This document shows, in pieces, positions 48,501-60,500 of a stretch of 64,000 bases of DNA (within the stretch, counting starts at the first letter, position 1; each line of letters begins with the position of its first letter). Both the position numbers and the translations under genes were made by a program. The DNA is from Owenia fusiformis. Taxonomy: Eukaryota > Annelida > Polychaeta > Sabellida > Oweniidae. The stretch covers positions 9,046,030 to 9,110,029 of the forward strand of contig CAIIXF020000009.1 in the NCBI GenBank assembly GCA_903813345.2. The letters are read 5' to 3'. The notes beneath the pieces are model-generated. The model saw nothing but the letters and a program-made list of their open reading frames with translations. It was not told the DNA's origin and made no database searches.

Positions 48501-51500
48501 CAAAGTTATTACAACGACTGAACTTAACTCTTGCAGATAATCCCTTGGGAATTCTTTCCCTACTAGCATCCACACCTTCCGGACACAGGTTATTTAAAAC
48601 ATCTCAGATGCTCAAACAGCGCTGGCTACTGATATGCTTCATCAGCAGTCTCACTCCCCCTGCTTTCGGGGATTAAACTGAAGCAGATACGAGGAGGAGT
48701 TACCCAAAGGAGAGTTGATCAGGCTCCACCAGCATTTGATACAATGTAGCCATGCAAGATGGTAGGTCACTCTACTATACCTTGCATTTGGTGTTCATGA
48801 GCAACCGGTTTTGCTTATTAGTAATAATTATGTTATTTGTTTTTATTTGTCTGTTCCTTATTAATGGTTTATCAGTTGAAAGTTAGATGTTAATAAGGTA
48901 CTTTCAAAAATATACTAAACAATGCAATTAGACAAACAGAGTATCTTATGAATTTCTTGGGGTTAGGTATAGTATAGTGTAGGTTAAAGGGGGAAATCCA
49001 CATTGTAGATACAGTTAAACCATGAGACGAACATTTTAAAATGGCTAAATGCTCTTATTGAAACACAATCCCATGAATATGTATACACAAATAACAAAAT
49101 AGAAAAGACCAAAAAGGTCTTAATTCGATCAGCTATAATAAACAAATCTCCAACAACCTCAACCATGATCTAACATCTAAGATGAGTGCCAAGCACCCCT
49201 TTGCATCATTCAATTGCAAAACAATTGATCATCATTCCGAGTACGAGTGAGCATACTTGTAATTAGGCTTTATGTGAATGACTTAGACTTACTTATTTGT
49301 AATCACTAAGAGAAAAGTAAAATCTCTTGTAATCTTGTAAGGCTCAAACTGATTATTACCATTCTACTTTGTGTAGTCAGGAATGTAACAATCAGACTCT
49401 CAATAGGATAACTATGTATATGATAACAATTTATGTGATAATTATCAATGAGATAATTATAATAACTATTTATGTGATAACTACTTATTGGATAGCAATC
49501 ATTGACGGTTTGTAAACTTTGCAATATCATTTATAATTTCATTATTAATGTATCAAACAATCTAGTTATTAGTTCCATATATAATCTAGTTATAGGTTTA
49601 TCCAAATGGATCGATAAATGATTCCCCATATGTCCAAAGACCCGATACATATACAGTAAAACCTGTGTATTCCCGCCCTTGGGCACGATTGCTCTCATCA
49701 TAAACACCTGAACCTGGCAGATGAGTATTTTGTTCAACATTGAATTCAAGTTTACAAAATACCCATTGACCAGGCACTGGATTCAAGTTTACAAAATACC
49801 AATTGACCAGGCACTGGATTCAAGTTTACAAAATACCCATTGACCAGGCACTGGATTCAAGTTTACAAAATACCCATTGACCAGGCACTGGATTCAAGTT
49901 TACAAAATACCCATTGACCAGGCACTGGATTCAAGTTTATAAAATACCCATTGACCAGGCACTGGATTCAAGTTTACAAAATATCCATTGACCAGGCACT
50001 GGATTCAAGTTTACAAAATACCCATTGACCAGGCACTGGATTCAAGTTTACAAAATACCCATTGACCAGGCACTGGATTCAAGTTTACAAAATACCCATT
50101 GGCCAGGCACTGGATTCAAGTTTACAAAATACCCATTGGCCAGGCACTGGATTCAAGTTTACAAAATACCCATTGGCCAGGTACTGGTACTAAAAATGTG
50201 ACCACAATGACCTTGATTTCACTAAAAAGTGTTATACTTATGGAGGTTTGATAAGCATAAGAATGTGAAGTGTTCTACTTGCAAAAGTGTTCTACTTATA
50301 GAGGTGTACCACTTTGCAGGTTCTACTGTCATACTAATTAATAAAATAATGGCAAATGATATATTGGCTGGAGAATTACTAATATCTTTGTTACTGTATC
50401 AACGATCAATGCTATCCAGATCATTTAGATGTAATGTTATTATACTCTTGGTATCCATTTTTCCTGACTTTCATGCCATAAATCAATTTTTATCATGTTT
50501 AGAGGCATGAATGAGAAGGGGCTAGGCCCCAGGGAAGGGTGTGTCTATTGATATACTTAGTCTTGCTCAAGCCCTTTGCTCAGTCCCAGCCAGAAGTCTC
50601 TTTCTTACACAGGGGAGAGGGTTTTACGAGGGATTACTAGTTAATACACATACTCATATTGATGCATGATTTTTCCAAGTAGAATGTAAAGTCAATGATG
50701 CAAAAAATTGTCTTTCAACATCTCTCTCTATACCCATAGTCACCTCTACATTTTAAACTTATTTTATAGAAAACAACATCTTGGATTTCTACAGTCTGAG
50801 GAGTGAATTTTTTATGACTGAAAGACAAACTGGTAGGCCAGAATGGGAAAAAGAAACCAAGTTAAACTCCCGGGTTAAACTACTTTATGGAGAATTGATA
50901 CATACAGGGAGTATTTTCCCTACCCTTTGCATTCGTTTGACTTCACTTCTTAAAAGAGAGCTTCGTCTTCACTCTTTAAAACTAAAATAAACCTAAGAAC
51001 TCACCGCGCCAATCAGTGTTCGTCGGCCAAATTTGACCGACGTTCTTTATACGGTCATTCCTTCTGACGTCATCATTGAGCCCGGAATTGACCAATGACA
51101 TGCGCATATTTAATTAGAACACATTTGGCGTATGTTTCTTCAAGCTCGCTGATTGGCGGAAGGTCAGCGCGTAGGTCAAAAGTGATCAACCCAAACTGTC
51201 ACCGGTACCTGTTGTGGGGGCGGGGCTACTAAATTGTAATATGGTCTCTACTAGGCACAGTGTAGTTTAACTAGACTCTGCATGCAGGGTATATTTTCCC
51301 TACAGACCTTGCATTGGTTACTTGTATGAATTTGTTAAACATGTCCCTATCTACAACTGTGGAAAAGCCAAGACAAAGTGGGCGTGGTTATCACATCCAA
51401 TAGATCAGGAGAGAATATGAGATCATTCTAAACCCGGAACGCCAGATTTTGTACTGCTGATAAAGCTTTGGTAACATGGGAAAATGCTGAGAATAAATAC

Positions 51501-54500
51501 AATTTCAAATCTAATCCAACCAACACTTGTTGTGTGCCCATTGAATGTTCCATGTGTACATACCTATTACCTATCAATTTTATGTTCAAATGTAACCTTC
51601 AGATGATGGAAATATAACAAAACAGTAAAATCCAAATTTCAAAACACTTATCTAATCTGAGCATCTACATGTATTGATTTTTTCAGTCCCATTTTTATCT
51701 GCCGAAGACTTCCAAGTAAATAAAAAATAAAAAACTCAAAATGTGAACAGTTTCCAATCCCGACCTTTGGCTCATACCATACCAGTGGTAAATCACTCTA
51801 CTATACCATGCATTTGGTGTTCATGAGCAACCCATTTGGCTTTTTATTTTAGTAATGATTATGTATTTGTTTTTATTTGTCTGTTCCTTATTAATGGTTT
51901 ATTGGTTGAATGTTAGATGTTAATAAGGTACTTTCAAAAATATACTAAACAAAACAATTAGACAAACAAAGTATCTTATGCATTTCTAGGTGTTAGGTAT
52001 GGTAGAGTGTAAATGAATATGACAAGTTTTGCAGTAAAGGAATGCGCTCAGTGTTGCTCAATGCCAGGACAAGGGCATGTTGATAAACAATGACATCCCC
52101 GTCTCAAGTCATCTTGCAGCGCAATATTAACATTAAAATCTGTCTTATTCAAATGACACTGGGATCAGCCAGAAAATGTTCAAAAAATGTTAAAATGTTC
52201 AAATTTCAAGGTTTTTATGAGTCAATGTTAGAGAACAAAATTTGGGTCAAGAAAAAGTGTTCAAATTGAGATGTGTTCAAAGAGGGATGTTAGATATATA
52301 ATAAAAAGGTTCTACAAATTAGAAAGATGCACAATGCAAAGTTTGAACTAAGATTGGTATCAATAAAATGATTGAGGACACTGGTCGACCTGCATAAAAT
52401 AATATAGTAGAAATTATTAAAAATTAAAGAGACAGTCTTACCTTTAAGAACTTGCGCATGTTTTCTTTATCAACCTGGCCTTTAGTTAATCCAACCTGGT
52501 CTGTATCCTTATCTGGAGAAAGAGATACAAAAACATTCCAACATTTTCTTCGCTTTCTGTAAATGTTTTTTAAATGGAATAAATATTTTTTATATTAAAT
52601 ATGAACATTATTAATATTAATATATAAATGGATGCTATGATCATGATAATATATATTATTTGACTTATTACACTTATAATATTAAGCATGTTAATGCATA
52701 AATGTTAATACACAATGTTAATAGATGAGTTAATTAACATCTTCTGCGTAGATTGTTAGTAATGTATCAATCATTTGTTTATATGTAGCAGCAAACATGC
52801 AGTTTAATGTTGATTTGAAAATAAAACTGGCAAATTCATGTGACACAATTAAAATTTCAGTAAAATAAATGTGCATTTTATGAATATGTTAATGTGCAGT
52901 TTGTGCACAATGTTTTTTGTGATATTTAAAGCATATCTATTCACAGACAGCATCTCACAATCAAACTCTAAATGTAAAAAGCAATACAATTAATTTTCCA
53001 AATTATTTCACAAATAAACTGACAATGCTAAATCAGGTTTCTGGCTTTCCAATGGATGTTTAAATATTTCAACCATTGGAAAGCCTATATGAGCAGCAAT
53101 AGCAGCAGCACAAATAGACAATTTCTACAATATGACACAAATCCAGACATCACATGGTCAACCATAATTTTATTTCGACTTGACCCCTCCCTCAAAATCA
53201 CAAAAACTGATTTTATAAACCAAATAAAACCTTCACATAGACATTTACCCATGTGGAGTAAGTCAACCCCCTTATGTGGTGGGTGTTAAGTACTGTTTAC
53301 AGAATATAAAGAGAGGGGAGGGGTGAATTACTGCTATGCAGGGCTTATTATCAAAACAAAATTAATTTGTGGTTGAGTATACATTAAATGTATTATCAAA
53401 ACAAAATTAATTTGTGGTTGAGTATACATTAAATGTATTATCAAAACAAAATTAATTTGTGGTTGAGTATGTCATTAAATGTATTATCAAAACAAAATTA
53501 ATTTGTGGTTGAGTATACATTAAATGTATTATCAAAACAAAATTAATTTGTGGTTGAGTATACATTAAATGTATTATCAAAACAAAATTAATTTGTGGTT
53601 GAGTATACATTAAATGTATTATCAAAACAAAATTAATTTGTGGTTGAGTATACATTAAATGTATTATCAAAACAAAATTAATTTATGGTTGAGTATACAT
53701 TAAATGTATTATCAAAACAAAATTAATTTGTGGTTGAGTATACATTAAATGTATTATCAAAACAAAATTAATTTGTGGTTGAGTATACATTAAATGTATT
53801 ATCAAAACAAAATAATTTGTGGTCGAGTAAACATTAAATGTATTATCAAAACAAAATTAATTTGTGGTTGAGTATACATTAAATGTATATCAAAACAAAA
53901 TTAATTTGTGGTTGAGTATACATTAAATGTATATCAAAACAAAATTAATTTGTGGTTGACTATACATTAAATGTATTATCAAAACAAAATTAATTTGTGG
54001 TTGAGTATACATTAAATCTAAATGGGCAACCTAACTTAACTACCATATACAGGGACCTTATAATACCATTATAAACTATTTGTATAATATAACTAAAACT
54101 ATATGCATTTTTATTTGCATTTAGTGAACTTGCTGACTTGGGACACTCCTAAGATGATAAGTTTACAGATCTACTATACCCTTGTGTTCAAATGTCATGG
54201 CAACCACATATTTCAAAATAATTTTCTAAGAAACATTAGTGCATTCTCAGTCAGTAAATAGGTGGCAAAAAGGCAGACAGAAGCAGAAAAAGTCAGGATA
54301 TTTTGAGAAAAATCACAGGAATTCCGGCTTTTGCTCAATTATATCAGAGCAACTTGCGATAATTCGCCTCCGAACCCAATCAGAAGTTTCAAATTTTAAT
54401 GACATATAACGCAGATTTTCAAGTCTCAGAAGATGTTTTTATGTATATATATTAACAAGTTCACAGTCTCATGGGCAGACATAAGAAAAATTATGGGCAT

Positions 54501-57500
54501 TGGCTTTAAGTAGATAGAGGCGGAACAATTACTTATATGGTACCTTTGAGTTTTCAAAATTGACAAGAAATTACCTCACTTTTGATTTAGCATACCGCTT
54601 ATGTATATGTACTGTTTGCGCAAAAAGTGGCAGACAAAAGTGGTTGGGCAAATCATGATGATCTGCTTCACTTCCTTATCTACATTCTATAACAGGGCAA
54701 TGTGACATGATATATTCCCAAGGTGGCAAATGGGAATACTTTAGGTCTGCAAATGAGGACTTTATACTAATGACACTAAACTGAAATACCTAAGAGGGTT
54801 CAATTGATATGCATTTGTTATTAGTAATGCTGCAACAGTGAAACTAGTAGGAAAAGAAAATGTTATTTTTTGCGTTTTTTAAAAAAATGGTAACAAACAA
54901 AGAGGGTATATATCTTATTCAAAGATGTTTCACTTCCCTTGCCTTCACCACCTAAATTCACGACTCTGTTTATTTAACACATTAAGGTAAAAGTATATAA
55001 ATCATGCGAAAATGAGGCAGTTCATTTCGGTAAGTTGGACATTATCATTGATGAATGTTTTAAGAAAGCGTACAATTTGTTCTTGTCAAATTGTCCTAAT
55101 ATTTTCTTATTTTCACAAAAATTGGCAAAGTTCTAAAATAACTTAGTTAGAGCTTATTATTCCCAACAATATATTATTTTTTATTTTCCCCAGATGTATA
55201 TAATTGAAAAAGAAATATATGCTTCTCAATTTTTATTTCATTATTGCGACTAAATTATTTGAACTTGAGTTCAGCATGACCCAGGAATGCTAGCTGTCAC
55301 ATACACTTTCAGAAGCACTGACTCCTCTGTCTCTGAGTCAATAATAAGTTATAAAGAATCGTAAAAAAGCAACCTGATTCGTTTAGATTGTGTAACTATA
55401 TAGAGCTAGTTGTCCTGGAATGCATCCTCCAATCACAGGGCTTCAAAATCCAGAATATATTCTTTCTTTTTACCCCCTGCGATAAGCAGTTACCATTTCC
55501 CCGATTAAGAACTCGCAATCTGATTGGCTGTCGCAACACTGCGACAGAAATCATGTGTAAGTCATTGAGCATAATTAGATCATGTGATTCAGTTAGATCG
55601 GGCGCTTCCAAATTGGTTATAGCAGGGGGAAGAAGGAGTTACGGATTCTGGACACCTGCTTAGGAGGATGCCTGGAATGATGATCACATTGTTACAGCCA
55701 TGATGTAGTGGTTTGCACCAAACCACATGGTTTGTACAATATGATTGTGAACTGTTATGTTCTTCATGATAAATAATAGATAATATCCATATTTTCAGTT
55801 AATGAGGATGGGGCACAACTGGAGTAGCAATCCATTTGCAAATATTTATGTAACCTCGGAAGATTAACTTATGTAACCATATCATACAAATGAGCAAAGC
55901 TTATTAGAATCTGGATTTTTGCATTGATCAGAATTGATTAGATTTAGAGAGAGATTCTAAAGACATATTTCTGATTTCCCCAGGTTTTCAGCTGTATCGT
56001 GATGTTGCTTTTTCAAAATACGAAAATATGTGTTTGTATTGCGAAAGAAACCTTGTTCATCCAACTGATGGAATCAATATGAATATATTTTCTTATCATG
56101 CTTTATTTCTCTCAGAAATTTTGGATGAAGTATCCAATTTTCTTTCACATGTATACAATCTCAATTATTTCTTACATGTTTGTTGACTTTATTTCTCACT
56201 AATTCCACTCTTTTCCACTCTATTTTGGATTTGAAAACATGGCCATCGTGACATTTGATTCAAGATCAGATCTGATTACCTATTTACAAATATATATTGT
56301 TCCCCTTATGATATTACGTCTTATAATAGATAGCAATTATAGAATATTACTGGTTAGACTAGTCTCACCTCAAGACCGTGTGACCCCCTCCCTCTCTAAA
56401 CCAGGCCTGTAGCCAGAGGGGGGGGGGAGCAGAGGGAGCAGCCCTTCCCCCCTTGGTCAGAAATTCTTTCAAAATCATGCAGGTTTTCATCATTCTGAAC
56501 ACTTTTCGCATGATTTGTTGCCAGAACTGTGAAAAATCTCCACCCCCTTGGCGAAACTCACCCCTTGGTAAACTGCACCCCCCCCCATGATAAATTCTGG
56601 CTACGGGCATGTACACACCACAAATTGATAAGGGGACTTGATCTAGACTTTAATGCGAGACTATAATTACATCATGCATTACATCAAAAATCATGAAATT
56701 GTATACCATGCATTATATCTATTCATTATATTATATTCTTACAATAATATTGAATATGTACCATCTAATAACAAATTGCAAAGGTTATGTTTTTCTCTGA
56801 ATCTATTTAACATATTGATCACAGGCGGCAATACAAAGATGCAATCCACAGACCTTATTATTCCCTTTTATTCCCTTGTTGGATCCATTAAAACACAAAC
56901 TGAAGACACGCAACATTAATATTCATATTAAAGTCCCCAGAGTGCTGTCTCTTGGTGTTTTAATATTCATTGATATCACAAGATGATAATGAGAATATCT
57001 ATCACTGGTATTTCACTGAAAGTCTCAACTTTTTTACTGAAAGTCTCAATTTTGTAACATATATAAAAAACTGCTTACGCAGACTGGTTATGTAAATCGA
57101 ACACTTTGAAACAGTGTAACGCTAAACATTTATGAAATTGAACACTACAATATGAAGTTCACACTCCTATTATATTCAATATAAACGTTCAGTAAGTTCA
57201 AAACTGGAATTCAAAAACAAACATATTCTGCTTATCAAATACGCAACTGGATCACTGGATGAATAATTTAATAATGAACACTTTAAACTGGATAATGTCG
57301 TGCTCACATTCAATCGTCAACACTGGCACCTTGCTGATGGGTATTTTGTTCAAACTCGAATTCAATTTTGAACAAAATACTCATCTAATGGGTGCTGGTA
57401 CTGAAAATAAGTAAGTAAGGTGCTTTTCAAGTCCGTAGATGATTTTTGAATGCTATTAATGTAAGACAGTATGTAAGTAAAGATTAGTATGTTGTGCATC

Positions 57501-60500
57501 AATCTAAAAGCCGTGTGATCACCATGTTAGGTAAATAGCATTTGAGTAAATAGATATTACTGGAGAAAAACATGATCTTTGTAATATTTTGACATCTAGA
57601 TCTACATAGGGGATTCTATTCATCTCTATATAGACACCATCCCGACTGTTTGAAATACCTAATCAATCTAGATTGTATTTAGACTACAGTTCAGAGCACA
57701 GCTTTAAAAGATGCATTTGTATATGTGATTACATAAAGAGGACTGAAGCATATTTAAAGATGTGGACGAGACTGTAAATCTAAGTCCCTTCTAGATCTAT
57801 GTTAGTCCTGCGTCAATACCTAATACCCCAACCACTCTCTCTAGAGGTAGAATGGAATCAGATGGGGATATGCAGAGGTACCTGATGCCAGACTTATTTA
57901 CAGAGAATAGACAATGTATAAGGAATTTGGTATTTCTACGTATTAATTGTGATAGAGCACTTTTCAAAAAAGTCGTGATTGACCACCATATAATTCAACA
58001 CTACCATAGGATTCGTCTCAAATGCTCCACGAAAAATTCATTGCATAATCCATTTTGTTAATTGCTCGTTAAAACTTCTCCTATTCAAAATTAACTAAAC
58101 AGAAATCTAGGAAATCAGAGGATTTAAATGAAAATAAAAAACCATCTACTAACACTATTCTAAAAAATGAGTTTCACACTTGATAATGAAAAAATTATGT
58201 AACCACCCATCTACTAAACAAAATGGATTATGTGTAGAATTAAATGCGTGACATGTGAGACAGTGCCTAAAATATGAACTCTACAACCTCGAAGCTTACC
58301 TACGAGTGGATCTAGATGATGAAAAAAAAGAAAATAAGAATATTATAAGTGATGTGCAGTTTTGACTTCAGTCTCAGTGATGATTTTAAAATTTCGAAAA
58401 AATCGAAAATCGCCAAATAGGATAGACATTGATGTAGATGTCAGAGGTCCCAGAATATATGATCTTCAGTGCTAAGCAATATACATGTACTTCTACAAGA
58501 TAATATTAACATGGATATTGCAATATCATAGGACCTTGAAAAGACATCTACATTTATTTTGACTCTGAAACTTCAGAATATGAAATTTCCAGTCAATCTT
58601 AATGTCACAATCTCTGACTAAATGAATAAGATGTAAATCATTTTAAATATATAACGCAAGATGAAAAAATGACACCACATCACAGACAAAGGCAAGGTAA
58701 TAAACATCTAAGTACAGTATTTGACGGTTATTCCATTTTAAATAATCAACTGTTTTGTTAAAATAGTACTTTTCTCTGCAATAACCTATTGCCTTTGACT
58801 GCAGACATACAATTTGTGAATAATGTTGGATTACAATTAATTTCCTTCCGTATCACTCATACATGTATTTTATACATATAGTCAGTGATTTCACCAGCAT
58901 TTAAGCAATCAGATGCTGCATCCTGCCAAAAATGCAAAAATTATATACTACCAACTTGTTGAAATTTTGCTTACACACTGTCAAATAGATAAAAATTTGA
59001 GATATTTTTGCCAAAGCATGTTCAATTAGTGTTTGGCATTGTTTTGAGAAAAACCGGGGATTAATGTAAAATATGGTGATATGTTTGCCAAAACATGTTT
59101 ATTGAGGTGTTAACCTCATGTTGAGAAACAAGCTGGGGAGATCACTGTTTGGAAATATTAAAAAATGTTAAATATTTCCTATAAATTCTCTTTTTTTAAT
59201 TGAAATTTAGTATAACATACAATATTGAATCAGATTTGCAAAATCTGGTTCATGTATGTGAGTGTGTGGCTTTTGTAATATCAGGAATAAGCGAAGTGTG
59301 ACACCATCACAAAGCCAAGTGTGACATCACTATTGTCAAATGTGACACCAGCACAAAGCCAAGTGTAACATCAGCACAACGCCAAGTGTGACACCATCAC
59401 AAAGCCAAGTGCGACATCAGTACTATGTCAAATGTGACACCAGCATAAAGCCAAGTGTGACATCATCACTAAGCCAGATGTGACATCATCACTAAGCCAG
59501 ATGTGACATCATCACAAAGCCAAATGAGACATCACTTGATTCTGGCAAGCAATATGACATTGTAATGTTGTGATATGCTTTGATAGCATGTAACAAACAT
59601 TATGATGTTGTGATATTATGACTATAGTGTAATCAATGTAATGTTGTGATAATATATGATACTTGTATGTGTGATAAAGTGTTGTGATTATATCTGACAC
59701 TTGTAATATCTTCAAAATGTCTTCAAAACAAATTGACAGATAGAACAAATCTGAGTAATGTCCCTTGTTGTTAAAGAAACAGTCCTACTCTAATTGAGGA
59801 TATAGTTTTCGGTAGGCTTGTATCTTTAAAGCTATTTTATACCATCTGTTTTATTAGTTGAGATGCCAACATGATTGTATGAGGCATCCTCCCATATAGT
59901 CACACAGCCAAAGATATTGAGAGCTTTATAACATATGACATCAATATTATTAATATATGACATCAAAATTGTTCACATATGACATCATTATTCACAATTG
60001 ACAAAAAAAAACATAACAAACATGTATTTATGAGTACCTAAGTACCCAGGAGTACCATATCCTTTCTTATAATCACAAAGGTTCATAGCATGACTGTATT
60101 AAGTGACAGAAAGGAATATGGTAAGAAACAAAAAGAAGACAGTTTAGCCAGGGGTTTCATTAGCAGCAGGCAACAGGCGATTTTCACAGGTTGTTTTCAC
60201 AAAATCACCTATTGTTTTTAGGGACTTTTCAACTTTTCCATGTTAAATTTATGATTTAATTCCATTCATTTTGCCTGATGTTTTCTATTTATTTAGCCTG
60301 TCGTGAGAAATTCTAGTGAAACACCTGTTATCTGAAGAAAATGTTGATGGCTATAAGTTTTGCTTCAAGTCTCTTGGCCACTTTATCTACTTCAGCATTT
60401 GAGGAGGTGTGTAATACAGGGTTCCAAGGGCCTGTAGCTAGACTTAGCAGTAAGAGAGTAAACAAAATGAAGAACTTGTTAAAGCATCTACAAGGCCTAG

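Noticed and set aside
48368-48676. Intact 102-aa gene
   Set aside because: Only fragments resembling reverse transcriptase and RNase H, in two different frames. It is treated as a retrotransposon relic.
53452-53670. 72-aa minus-strand frame (LMYTQPQINFVLII repeats)
   Set aside because: It is a translation of the 45-bp satellite and nothing else.
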